Source of the DNA: Medicago truncatula
Taxonomy: Eukaryota; Streptophyta; Magnoliopsida; Fabales; Fabaceae
NCBI RefSeq assembly: GCF_003473485.1
Contig: NC_053044.1
Span: 55,654,091-55,718,090 of the forward strand
Reading direction: 5' to 3'
Length of the DNA stretch: 64,000 nt
Shown here one piece after another: positions 24,210-35,978 of this stretch. Every line of letters starts with the position of its first letter. The stretch's first letter is position 1. Below the pieces are notes generated by a model, which saw nothing but the letters and a program-made list of their open reading frames with translations, did not search any database and was not told the DNA's origin. The translations under genes and the position numbers were made by a program.

Positions 24210-27200
24210 TCAAACTCTTTCCCCTGTCTTAATTGACTTCTTGGTTAACTTAAATGCTTCGAATATAGATTCATTTTGCTGAACTCCAACATTCTTGACA
24301 CAACGCTTTGTACGATTTGAGGACCTGCTTAATACCTCCATCAGTGATACATTTGACTCTTGAGATTTAGAAGTTGAAGTGGCATATTTGTTCTGAGTAT
24401 TTCTTTGGAATTTGGTAGAAACAACTTTGGGTGCTTGACTCTCCCTTATAATCTGAGTTACAACCAAACAGAGAAACCAGCAGTCAGTATGACAGTAGAA
24501 TATAAATGACGTAAACAATATTGCATATTTAAATAGCATTTACAAAAGGAGAGGTCGATTCCAATAAGCATGTTTGTTACCATCACAGTTCTAGTAGTAT
24601 TATCCACAGATTCCACTAAATCATGAATGCTAAACATAAATTTAGTTGGATCCATATGAATTTGCTAGCATAATTCATAGAAAAATTGTATAGCATTACG
24701 GTTATTAATGCCATGCTAGTTTTTCGAATTTCTGATAGTCAATACCGTATCTGAAGAATCCTCTGACATCAACACTGAAGGTCTGCTGTTGCTGTCATCT
24801 CGCCCAAATATATATGACGATCGAACCTTGCTTGATCCATGCTTTTGAGAAGAAGGCATAAATTGATTTGAAGCTCGACCGATAAAAGATGACTGAAATA
24901 TTTAAAACAAGATAACTCAGAAATAATCACCTCAAATACAGTTCTGTATTGCTGATAAAAACAATCTTGTGGTTCAAGTATAAACTGAAGTTGTCAGAAA
25001 AACATCTACACATATAGACCCCCTACAATTTTATTTAAAAAATTTGCTAGGATAAAGGAGCACTTCATCAGGTAAAATAGCTATGTTCTAGCAGTTCAAA
25101 GTATATTACCTTTGATGATTTAGTTATGTTTTGGCCAATGTGTGGCATATCAAATATGGCTGCAGCATACAATAATGGAACAAACCGTTAGCGTTATCAT
25201 AATCTCAAAGCCTGATTGGTTATCATAATCTCAAAGCCTGATTGGTGTACATTGCATAGGTTTTGTCAATTTCGTGAAATACTAAAATTAATAGATCTTA
25301 CATGGAATTCTTCCTTTTATCCTGGTATCAGGAACAACATTTAATTTCTTTATGAGATTGAAAACTCCCCTGCTGCTTTCATCTTCAGCCGGTGAAAAGA
25401 ATTGAGCGTTCTTCTCCTGTTACACATTACAATTTTGATATAAAAACAAAAATAATCATCATTTCATCACATGAGTACCTTAGCGCAGGCAAAGATGGAA
25501 ATGCAATAAACTTCTGCCAAAATCAAAGTGACAGCAATACATTTACTATAGTATTAGTAGCTGAGAAGCAAGAACTCACAACTCTATAAGAGAGGGACTG
25601 TTTGGCTAGCCTCTCCTCAGTTTCCTCATCAGATGATACATATGCATCATCTTTATCCGTAAACATCTGCGGGATCATCTGCTTCGCCTTCTTCAGATTG
25701 ATCCTCACAGCATCAGATGGAGCAGCGAAGTCTTCAACTTCATCGTCAGATTCATTTTCAGTTTCTTTGCTTTCCTCATCTTCCTCGTCAACTTCATCGT
25801 CAGAATCTTTCAATCTTGAACCACAATTAAGTTTCTGGAGTAGATTATCCATCCCAGTTGTATCCTGCTGCTCAAGCCATTGCTGATGGAGTTGGTCACG
25901 CTTTTCTCTATCAATTGGCGCTTCTTCATATCCAGTTGCAATCATATCATTAAGCTCCTCAATATCATCATCATTGTCACCTTCTTCATTATCTTGGAAG
26001 CGTTGTAGGTCATTGTCACTGTCATCTTCCTCTTCGGCTTCTTCATCAACAAAAGCCTTGACAGGGTCACCGCTTGCAGGTAAAGACAAGTCAGCTGATC
26101 CATGTAAGTGTGGCACTGTGTTCTCCTTGTCATTGTCCTCGTCATCGGAGGACCTGGAGAAAAAGATTGGTTTTCATTTTTAACTTCCAGAACAATGGAA
26201 AGCAAATTGAAGAGTCCTCCACTATGGAAGAATTAAAAGGCCACGGTTTATAGGTAAGCGCCAGAGTTTTCCAACGTAAAAATCCAAACTAACAACCATA
26301 TAGCTAAGCTCATCCCAAAGTAAGAGTTATAGTTTTATAGTAGAATCAGCAACGATGAAACAAGTGGTGACAATAAATAGACAATGAAACTTTATGTGAC
26401 AGACAGCAAGTGAGTGACTAAATCTGAAGATAACAAAGGAAGAAACATCTAAAAACTTACATATCATCATCAACAGGAGCAGAATCAAGTTTCAAGTTCA
26501 TTGAAAGCATAGATGGGGCAAACACTTCTTCGGAAGGCTTATTCAACTTCCCATTTAGGGCCTCTTCTTTAATATCATTTATTTCAGAATCAGAAAAGAG
26601 ATCCTAGAAATCAAAGACAAATAAGCACTTGGTGAACAAAATCTACATTTTTAAGAAAGCGTCTGAATAAATGGGTGACAGAATACCTGGGTATCATCAA
26701 CGGGAGCTCGAAATGCATGTATAGTTTCTGAAACCACATCCTGAAACTCATCATAAGCAATGATTTAGATAGCAATATTAACATGATGAAAACCAACATC
26801 TCCCATGTAATAAACTAACACAAAGATTTCAAGGGCAAAAATAAATCAGTTATATTTGATATCTTCTATACTTTGTAACTTATGGATTTCAAATTTCTCA
26901 ATTTATAGTTTATTTATTATCACATTTCTTAATACCATCAAAATATACTGAGAGCAGATACAATTATACAAATATCAGTTCAGTCCCCAGTTAGATGTCC
27001 AAAATCAATGCATTAGAATAATATAATCTACTACTTTGAGACGAAGAAATACCAAATTGTATTGTATAACTAGCTGGAATATTGACTAACCATAGGAGAA
27101 GGAATACTTTCACGGCTCGAATGATCTGCAGCATCGGTGGAACCATCAATATGCAGTGTGCTTAAATCATTCTCTGCAGGGCGTGTAGCTGGTGTTTCTT

Positions 27201-28230
27201 CGGATTCAGCATTTTCAATCTTATTAGTTATCTCTTCACTAGGGCGAGGATCAGAATCAATATCCACATGGAAGCCATCATTGTCATGAAAAGAAACATT
27301 AGATCTGAAACCCAACCCAAGTATCCATTAGTGTTTATCTAAAGTAAAAATATCCCAATTAAGTGCATGCTGAAACAAAATATTGATGTAAACCCACTTA
27401 CTTCTTTAAAAATTCTAATTTCCTCTTTCGAATTTTATCCAGTATAGACGAAATAGGCTTCTGAACCAGAGGAACAGGTTTAAATGCAGCATCTCTTGTT
27501 TCTAAACAAAACACATTAAACTATGTGAGTTATTGGAAACTCAAAAACAAAACAATAGAAAATATAAAATCCAAAAAATATCCATACCGCGAAGAAGTCT
27601 CTGAGACTCAGCTCGAAGCTGTTTGAGATTTTCCCTTCTTTCCTGTTAAATCGGTGAATCTACAAATTAATAAAATCAATAACAAATTGTATAAAAATAA
27701 TTCACTGGAAAACGCATACAAACCTTCTCGGCTTTTCTTTTATTGGAGATAGATTCTTTAAGCTTCTTCTCACTGCCGTTATCGTCGTCACTGCCCTTCT
27801 TCTTCGACTTCTTATTCTTGTTCCCTTTCTTCTCTGAAATTTCTTCTTTCTTCTCTGAAACTTCTTCTACACTAGGTTGCTTAATTTCTAATTCGACTGT
27901 ATTCTTATCCCCGGATTCTTCTATTGTCTTCTCTGGAACCCTGGCGTCAAGTTCATCGTCCATAGATTCAAACTCCAAAACCCTCTTCGCACCCAAATCG
28001 TTTTCCTCAACTGTGTCAGTAACATTTTCACCACCCAAGCTTTCAACTTCAGGGACAGATCCTCTAATTGACACCTCCAAGCCAGAATTCTGTTCGGATC
28101 CAGAGAATTTGATTGGGGACGAAAAGGGGAGAGGATTTTCTGAAACCCTAGATGCCTTCTTCAAACGCTTAAGCTTTCGTTCGATGACGGGAGAAGAAGG
28201 TAAGGCTTCGAAATCTTCGTCGCTATCCAT
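24210..28230 (-). CDS. Claspin/MRC1-like DNA replication checkpoint mediator, 11 exons
   Basis: Exons (minus): 28230-27724, 27642-27588, 27501-27402, 27304-27091, 26740-26687, 26603-26461, 26153-25580, 25416-25302, 25159-25110, 24892-24746 and 24452-24210. Phases agree and the total is 2202 bp, exactly 734 codons. The protein starts MDSDEDFEALPSSP, has a Lys-rich coiled stretch near residues 120-165, and is strongly acidic in the middle. Exon 7 (about residues 358-549) carries the MRC1-type block: 'IEELNDMIATGYEEAPIDRE', 'RDQLHQQWLEQQD', 'MDNLLQKLNCG', 'RLAKQSLSYR'. The tail has 'FIGRASNQFM' and a basic end. In yeast and animals this family links the stalled fork to checkpoint kinase; a nuclear role in plants is by homology. 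An earlier TTG-initiated extension was not used because the ATG at 28230 is the first in frame. Confidence 0.9.
25195..25246. repeat. Perfect 26-bp tandem duplication in an intron
   Basis: Two adjacent identical 26-bp units (25195-25220 and 25221-25246) begin TATCATAATC. They sit in intron 8 of the Claspin-like gene, starting about 35 bp upstream of exon 9 in transcript terms. Perfect identity implies recent origin. Confidence 0.9.
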
Positions 28231-28564
28231 GTTTGATTCTGAGATCTGAACGACACTTTTTGGTTTTGGAAACAAAGGCTTTAACCTTATCGAATTAAAA
28301 CGGATCGTGAAATGGTTCTAGTCTAAACCTAACCTAAATAAATGGCGGTAAATTTGTTTGAAAATTCTATAAAAACGCGCCATACAAAAAAAAGAAATTG
28401 CTTTTATTTTAACGCCATTTTTTTTTTTCAATTTAATTTAATTTAATTTTGCACATGTTAATTTAGCTAGGTATACGGGTCTCTGTTTACACTTTTTTGG
28501 GTCAGACTGCAATGACCTACAAACTTAATAAAATTGATTGTTCCACCCTTTGATTTGCTCCCAG

Positions 28565-29072
28565 ATAGGGTGGAAATAGGCTAGGTCAGGCCAGACTTTG
28601 ATAGGCCTGAATCTGACCTACGAAATAAATCACAAGCCTGAGCTTGGCCTATGGCCTATCATAGGCCGTTTTTCTAGGCCTGATCTATTTAAAAGTCTGG
28701 ACTGGCCTTAAAAGCCTACTTAAAAGCTTATTTCACTGCAAGTAAATTTCAACTAGATTAAAGCCTACATAAAAGCTTATAACAACAAAGCCTATTAAGG
28801 GACTGATAGATAGAGAAAAGGATGTTTATATTTTTAATATATGCAATTATTTTAATATAAAACAAAAATATTTTTTAATAAATAAGTATTAATAGGCCGG
28901 CCTATTAGACTTAACAGTCTTTTTTTGAAGCCTAAGCTTAGCCTGTTTAACTAAACAGGCTTTCTAAAAAGCCTAAGCCTATGCCTATCTACAAAACAGT
29001 CCAGGCCAGGCCAGGCCAAAACAGGTCAGATCATAGGCCCCTGTAGGCCGGCTTGGCCTATTCCCAACCCTA
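28565..29072. mobile_element. Non-autonomous hAT element
   Basis: Ends TAGGGTGGAAATAGGC and GGCCTATTCCCAACCCTA form imperfect inverted repeats. The interior is dense in AGGCCT/TAGGCC subterminal motifs, typical of hAT transposase binding regions. Flanking 8-mers CTCCCAGA and CTCACAGA match at 7 of 8 bases, as expected for a hAT target duplication. There is no ORF. Confidence 0.82.
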
Positions 29073-30526
29073 CTCACAGACATCTATAATTTTTAAAATG
29101 GGTCGTCCTTAAAAATATAGTGAATTTTAATTTTAGTTCTTAAAAAATTAAACTAAATGTTTTCTTCCTCACAAAAAAAATTATTTTGTTTTAAGTCCCT
29201 AATGACATGTTCATGTTAATATGAATGTCAAGATTACGAGTCTTTAATGTTCAAGATGTGTTCATGTTATGTCCATTTATTATGTTTAGCTTTTGTATGT
29301 TCATATTATGTTTAAAGAATGTCAAGAACATGTCAAAATTATTTTCGTTAGGGACCAAAAACAAAATAAAAATTTGCAAGGATGAAAACACCTCGTTTTA
29401 TTTTATAAGGACTAAACTCAAAATCTGTTATATTTATAGGACGAAAAACTTATTTAATCCTTTCCAAAATTGTCCCTTCGAATCATAACTTTCGGTCGCT
29501 GGTTCGTGATTTATGCCCTATGAATTATGCCCAAATAACTTGTCAATACATACAAAAACATAAATCGTCATTCTTCTTTCAAACTTATTTCCTTACATTT
29601 TACCTCACCACTCCAACAAATCAAAGCCCCATCAAAATTCGTCAAAGTCAAGCAACAGATCAAACTCAAACATCAAGTACATGTTCAAAATCTATAAGCC
29701 TACACATTCATTCACATTTTGTGTGTTAGGGTTTTAGAAAGTTGTTAATATGATTGTGAGTTAGAAATATCTTTAGTTATTTGGATAATTATTGATCATT
29801 AGAAAGTTGTTTTTACTATAAATGTAGTTTAAATTATATATTAATGGATGTGGTAGTCTAAAAATTGAATTGAAATCTCTCTTAATATAAGAAGAGAAGA
29901 TGTTGTGGAAAACCTATTATTACCCCAAGCTGGTTGGCTTGCCAAATCACACAATTGAGGGTAAAAGTTGTCTGAAAATTACTTTATTGAACTAAATGAC
30001 CACAATTAACTATGATGATGTCATGTAACTACTAAAAGCATTTGGTTGAGTTCATTTGCTCAACAAAAACACCTTTTTCTTTACATTGCAACTAGACTAT
30101 ATAAATCACTTTTGGTACAATGTCACAATTTATATCGGGACTAATGCTGCAAGTTGTATTCTTGGGGGCAAAAATTCAAATTTCAAATAATCTTTTATAT
30201 AAATCATTCAATACTCCTTCACTATCATTACCAATCTCACTTTTTCTTCTCTTTCACTGGTTTTTTATGTATTTATTTTTTTCTTCTCAGTTTTTTCTAA
30301 CCTCCATTTTTTTCATCTCTATTTCACAGAAAAAATCTTGAACAACACATGAAGGAAGGCGCTGTATAAGGTGCGAGGGCCGCATAGGTCTCGTACCATG
30401 GGAGAGGGAATATTTTTTTTTCTTTCAGTGGCTGCACTGATGTTTACCCATTGTAGAAAGTTAGATAACTTATAATAATTCTTTTGTTGCTATCAATATT
30501 ACAAGGTCAGCTTTGGAAATTCACAT
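29073..30526. other. AT-rich intergenic stretch
   Basis: No gene supported. Apparent ORFs (29225-29488, 29520-29729, 30120-30341) are low-complexity, lack codon structure and match no family I recognise. A GGGACCAAAAACA-type piece near 29350 hints at another degraded TIR element. Confidence 0.45.
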
Positions 30527-30535
30527 TAATTAATA

Positions 30536-30805
30536 GGCTAAAGTGCACTTTTCCCCCCCTATCTTTCAAAACGTTGCGATTTTGGCCCCCCATGTATGAA
30601 AACCACAATTTTGGCCCCCTATGTTTTAGCCCCATTGCAGTTTCAGTCCTTTTGGGCAATTTTGAATTGGTCAAAGCTGATATGTCATGCCATGTGTGTA
30701 TATACTAATTTTCTTTTATTTTAAATGCCATGTATTAAATTACAAGAATTAAAAAAAATAAAAAATGAAAAACAAAAGAGACTTGACACGTGAGAAGAAA
30801 AGCAA
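30536..30805 (+). repeat. Left terminal inverted repeat of the MULE
   Basis: 270 bp, inverted at 35586-35855. It contains C-runs (CCCCCCCTATC, GGCCCCCCATG) and ends AAGAAAAGCAA. By analogy to MuDR it would hold the promoter for the gene that follows, here the GRF ORF; no experimental sign is available. Confidence 0.92.
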
Positions 30806-31012
30806 CGGTCATAATTTAGGGATTAAGAAGCCCCAAACTTGACCCCAATCTCCATTGCTCTTCTTCCTTTCTTCTTCCTTCTTCTTTCGATTCACCATAA
30901 TCGATTCATCGTAACCCAATTTCCAGTGCTCTTCCTTCTTCCTTCTTCCTTGCTTCTCTCGTTTATTCTCCTTCGATTTGTGTTCATCCTGTTCGATTTT
31001 TGGTAACAGAAA

Positions 31013-31357
31013 ATGCTTGGACAATCTTCATCTTCAACCGTGAGTGGGTCATCATTCTTGGGCAAAACGAAGTTGGTATGTTACTGTGGCGTTGAATCCC
31101 CTCTAGTAACAGCTTGGACTGATGAAAATCCAGGAAGGAGATTCCATGGATGTGGGAAGTATTGGCAGAGAAGAAAGTGCAGTTTTTTCCGATGGTTTGA
31201 TCCAGAAGTTCCTGATAGGCAGAAGAAAGTAATTAGAGGACTGTTAAAGAAGAATGATGCATTGAAGAATAAGGAGAAATTGCTTGTGTTAACTATTGTT
31301 ATTTTAGGAATGTTGTTGTTTGTAAGTGTGTTGGTAATTATCATAAAGTTTGGATAA
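31013..31357 (+). CDS. GRF-type zinc-finger protein with C-terminal membrane segment, MULE second gene
   Basis: An intact 114-residue single-exon ORF starts about 207 bp inside the left TIR. Residues about 24-62 form a GRF zinc finger: C-Y-C-G, a Trp, 'NPGRRFHGC', then 'CSFFRWFD'. A charged helix follows (about 65-90), then a hydrophobic stretch 'LLVLTIVILGMLLFVSVLVI' near the C-terminus, predicted as a transmembrane anchor. GRF fingers bind single-stranded nucleic acid in other proteins (family knowledge). The gene is convergent with the transposase, 461 bp between stop codons. It could be a second MULE gene comparable in position to mudrB of MuDR, or a captured host gene. Its function in transposition is unknown. 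Confidence 0.85.
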   Translation: MLGQSSSSTVSGSSFLGKTKLVCYCGVESPLVTAWTDENPGRRFHGCGKYWQRRKCSFFRWFDPEVPDRQKKVIRGLLKKNDALKNKEKLLVLTIVILGMLLFVSVLVIIIKFG

Positions 31358-31818
31358 GTTATGTAGTGATGTTAGCTTATGTTGTTATGTAATGAAAAGT
31401 TATGTACTTATGATTATGATGTAAGAAAAGAAATGAATTGAGTTCAATTGTGTTAATGAAAATTTATCAGTTATTGTTATGGTGTAAACAAACTTATTAC
31501 TTCTTGGTATGATGTAATAAAACTTATGTATTGTTGGTATGATGTAAACTTATAAAAACTTAAGCATTAAGAAATGATATAACATACTTGTCATAAATAT
31601 ATTAAAAGTACTTGTCATTGACAAAGTAAATTAAGAGTACATTACCAAAAGTGCATTACTAGAGTATCAAAGCACTTAACATTCAGAGTGCATAACCAAA
31701 AGATACTCTTTTGAGTACTTAAAATAAACAAGCAAAATATAAATAAGAGTACTTGACATTACATAACATGACCAAAACCAAAACATCAGTATCATCATTC
31801 TCCTTCCTAGCTTCTAGC

Positions 31819-34800
31819 TTATGTCTTGTTCACAGACTGTTGAGTACCAACAATTCTACCCCCTGTTGTTCTAGATTTTCTAGGCACAAACAAAGCTACC
31901 TCACCAACAACATGGTTGCCACCTCTCATTGTACCAGATATGTTGCTTGCAGCAGGGAAAACAGTTGTAACATTTCCAATTGCAGCTTGTGTACCAGATG
32001 CAATGTTGTTGTTAACAGAAGTTGTAGCAGGTCCATAAATGTTGTTGACAGAAGTTGTACCATTTGCAGCACCAGCAGGTGTACCAGCAGCAGTTGATTG
32101 CACATTAGATGTGTTAGCTTGTGCAGATTCATTGTTGTTAGGCTGTCCAGCTTGTGCATCAATACCAGTTTGTGCAGATTGTGTAGTAATATCCTATCAA
32201 TTGTTACATAACAAAGTTATTTTAGGGACATTACATAACAAAGTTTATATAATAAATGAAAGTTTAAAAAGAAAATTATATAACAAAGTTACCTTGTTCC
32301 CTCCAACAGGAATCCTTCTGTCAGCACCTGTCTTTCCACCACATGTCCTGGTATTATGTCCAAGCTCTTTACACCTTCTGCACCTCAAAGTTACCTGATT
32401 TCTTTTGCCCTTTTTGCTTGCTGTTTTGGGCTCATCATTCTCCTTCCTTCTTGCCTTTTTAGGCCTCCCAGGTGCCCTTCTGGCACCAGGTGGGAGTATT
32501 GGTTCTGTGTTAACTTCTGGCCATAGTTTTGGGCCATTAGAAGGAAGGATCAAATGATCATAAGTATCCAGAAATTTTTGTTTCCTACCAATTTTATACA
32601 AACAATTCAAATATTCAGAAAAAAATGTAATGAATAACAATAAAGAAACAATAAAAACTTATAAATAAAACTAACCTATACCAGTGTGCCACATAATCAT
32701 CAACATTAGCTTGATTGTAATAAATTCCAGCAATGGCATGAGGACAAGGGATACCACTTAAATCCCGTTTTCTGCATGCACATGTTTTGTCTTTGAGATT
32801 GACAGCATATGTGTCAGTTCCATCAGTCACAGAGAACATAGAAGACTCCCTATCACCACACCAAATTGGTGTCCAACCAATTGTATCTTTCTTAGCCTTT
32901 TCCACAATCTTTCTTATCATTGGACAAATTTCCCCTTCATACCTTAACATGTAATCTCTTAACTTAACTATCCTATTTGTGATATAGAACTTCAATCCCT
33001 CAACAAGTGATATAATTGGTAAATCCCTTAACTCTAAGATTGCAGAGTTAAATGCCTCACACATATTATTGACTTGCAAGTCACAATTTGTGTGAGTGCT
33101 ATATCCTGCCCTAGACCACATACCTGCTGCATACTGCCTCATTTCCTCCCAAGCTGGCACACTTAATCTTTTCAGATCCTCCATAGCTTTGTTGAACTCA
33201 GGCATTGTGCAGGCCCTGGCAGCTTTCCACAAAGCTTCTTTCAATTTCTCTCCAGCATGCCTTTTCCTCCAGTTTCCATACAAATGTCTGACACATAACC
33301 TGTGTTCAACATGCTCCCCAATAGCAGCTATGGTATTCACTAAACCCTTGACAAAACAATTTATCAATGTAAATCAAAACTAAATTTAATATAACTAAAA
33401 TTAACTGCATAAATGAAATAAATATTACCTTTTGTTGGTCTGATATGAAAGACCATCTTTTGAATTCTACTCCATTCAAGTCTGATAGAAGCAGATCCAT
33501 AAACCAATCCCATGAATCTTTTGTTTCAGCTTCCACAACAGCAAAGGCAATGGGTATCATTTGATTGTTACCATCTTTACCAACAGCTGATAACAGATGT
33601 CCACCATACCTCCCTTTCAGAAAACATCCATCAAGTCCTATCAATGGCCTACAATTACTCACAAATGCCCTTTTACAAGCATTGAAACAGACATACATTC
33701 TCTGAAAAAATACCCCCCCAACACCAGGCTTGCATTGAATCTTAACACTACTCCCAGGATTGCTTCTAAGCAACTCTTCAGCATAGTTTCTTAGATGAGC
33801 ATATTGTTCATCACAAGCACCATGAATCATTTCTAAAGCACTTAATTTTGCCCTATACACCTGGAAAGAGCTCAACATCACATTCCACCTATTCTTACAC
33901 TCATCTTTTAGACCCTTAAGGGTCATAGTAGGTGTATGCTTAAGTAGTGGAACCAGTTTTTTTGCCAACAACTGTCCAGATAACACCCTAATTTTACCAG
34001 TTGGATAGCATTTGTGCACAGACTTCAAACTAGAGAGAACATAATGACTTTGAGGAGGAACCCTACTAAATCTAATATGATATGGACAACCTTGCATACA
34101 CTTCACCACAATTCTTTTCTTCTCATTTTTCTCTAGGTACACATTTGTCTTGCTTTGCAAACCATACTCTTTCACAACAGTTTTAACTAAAACACCACTT
34201 GCAAATATCTGACCCTCCTCAAATACTACAGGGTCATTGTTATTGCCCAACTTAAACCTATTCAGCTTTCTCTTTCTTGATCCCTCTTCTTCCTCAGATG
34301 CATCAGGACTCTCTAAGAAATCTGAGTCTTCATTCTCATCTTCAAAGTCTTCCAAACCAGTCACTTTAGGGTTCCTAGACACTTTAACTCCAAGTACAGC
34401 TTGATTAGAGTTATCTGCTTGACTAGCAAGGGTGGGGTTCAAAGTCTGGTTAGGCAAAATAGTAGTCCAATCAAAGTCTTCATCAAAGTCACTATCATCA
34501 ACTGAAACATCACCAACACTTCCCTCCTCATCTTCTACTTCATAGTCAGGAATATTTCCTTCATCACCATCACCATTGAAATCAGGATCAGATTCATCCC
34601 CTTCATCACTCTCAGCTGGTTGCTTGCCTTTGTCAACTACAACAACCTCTTCAACATCACTATCATACCTGCAATCTTCAACTTCAACATCTTTGGCTTC
34701 AACATAAAACTCAGCTCCTGATACATTCCTATGCTCATTTATGAACCTAACCACATCCCTATCACTATTCAGCAACCTTAGGCCATCAACTATGTCAAAA

Positions 34801-35406
34801 CCTGGACATTTATACCACAACTTGTACTCCCCTACCACCCCAATATCTCTGATCAGATTGTCCAGATCTTTTAAGTTCACCTCATCAATGTCCCACTCAC
34901 CACCATATTCATGTATTTCACCTTTCTTATAAGATACCACAGGGTCAGAAATGAAGTAACCCTTGTAGTGAAACCTTATCTTCAAATAGTGGTTCTCATA
35001 AGACCTAAAAGGAAACAATAAATGCTGTATGATTATTTAATTAATTCAAAGTGTATTTGTACTCATGCATTATACTGTATTCAACTATATACATAATGTA
35101 TTTATATACACAATATACATACGGTATGTACATACTATATACATACTGACATTTTCAATACATCCACCAATTCACAAACAAACAACAAGCATGTGCTTTC
35201 AGGTATAAAACAGACAAAAAGGTCACTTACTTTGAAACATTATTGTCACCTCCATTAAGCACGTTTTGTTGATAAACCACGTTTCCTTTAGATGTAGAAC
35301 TCGTCTTCTCTGTACCCTTCTTCGTCTTCGCTGCTACTGTCTTCGACTGAATCGTCTTCTCCGAGCACATACTCACCTTCGAGCTTCCATTTTCGACCCA
35401 CTTCAT
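31819..35406 (-). CDS. MuDR-family transposase
   Basis: Exons (minus): 35406-35231, 35004-33429, 33346-32676, 32584-32293 and 32193-31819. Phases agree and the total is 3090 bp (1030 codons). The N-terminal region includes 'KSYENHYLKIRFHYKGYFI', followed by a long acidic stretch (about residues 150-330). A Plant-MuDR DNA-binding region follows ('CMQGCPYHIRFSRV'). The catalytic core has D in 'IGLDGCFLKG' (about residue 515), D in 'ISDQQKG' (about 580), the 'CVRHLYGNW' C2H signature and E in 'NNMCEAFNS' (about 680). A SWIM zinc finger ('CACRKRDLSGIPCPHA', about 773-790) and a CCHC knuckle ('CRRCKELGHNTRTC', about 880) follow. The last exon is Thr/Ala/Asn-rich. An in-frame ATG at 35463 could add 19 residues. 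All key residues are present, so it looks functional. Confidence 0.93.
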
Positions 35407-35585
35407 TTTCGCAATGCAAAACAACCCTACAATCTGGATTTCGTTTTTGGTAAGAACAATCAAATTTGGTAACGATTTTGTTGTGATTAAGAGTTGGATT
35501 TGGTCGAATTTTTGATTGATGAAGATAATGCGAATTTAGGGGACCAAAATCGCACTCCCAAAGTTAACCCTAACTTTTGATTCAA

Positions 35586-35855
35586 TTGCTTTTCTTCTCA
35601 CGTGCCAAGTCTCTTTTGTTTTTCATTTTTTATTTTTTTTAATTCTTGTAATTTAATACATGGCATTTAAAATAAAAGAAAATTAGTATATACACACATG
35701 GCATGACATATCAGCTTTGACCAATTCAAAATTGCCCAAAAGGACTGAAACTGCAATGGGGCTAAAACATAGGGGGCCAAAATTGTGGTTTTCATACATG
35801 GGGGGCCAAAATCGCAACGTTTTGAAAGATAGGGGGGGAAAAGTGCACTTTAGCC
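35586..35855 (-). repeat. Right terminal inverted repeat of the MULE
   Basis: 270 bp, the inverse of 30536-30805 with one mismatch seen by eye. The transposase start codon lies about 180 bp inside it, so this TIR is the likely transposase promoter. Confidence 0.92.
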
Positions 35856-35978
35856 TAATTAATATAAATCATTATCGAACTACATATAATCAATATCCTT
35901 CAAACAATATTACTAAAACAAAATATTCTTCAAACAGTAAACTGCACATATGTGTGTGTATATATATAGAGAGTCAGA

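Larger units (their letters stand above)
30536..35855. mobile_element. Complete autonomous-type Mutator-like element (MULE)
   Basis: A 5,320-bp element begins GGCTAAAGTGCACTTTTCCC and ends with the inverse. A perfect 9-bp target duplication TAATTAATA lies at 30527-30535 and 35856-35864. Terminal inverted repeats are 270 bp each and by eye differ at one position (TTGACACG versus TTGGCACG near the inner end). Two genes converge inside: a GRF zinc-finger/TM ORF on plus (31013-31357) and a five-exon transposase on minus (35406-31819), each starting near one TIR. The transposase frame is open across all exons. High TIR identity, a perfect target duplication and open ORFs point to recent insertion and possible autonomy. 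Confidence 0.95.

Noticed and set aside
25602..26183. Plus-strand Ser-rich ORFs
   Set aside because: They are the reverse complement of the acidic Asp/Glu-rich Claspin-like exon 7, which reads as Ser runs.
27724..28275. N-terminal extension of the Claspin-like protein upstream of 28230
   Set aside because: The upstream frame is open but begins only with TTG; the first ATG is at 28230.
30484..30708. ORF overlapping the left MULE TIR
   Set aside because: Crosses the element boundary and has no similarity; an accident of the TIR sequence.
31753..32398. Plus-strand ORFs opposite the MULE transposase 3' exons
   Set aside because: They are antisense shadows of Thr/Ala-rich and zinc-knuckle coding exons; the minus-strand frame has domain matches and consistent splice phases.
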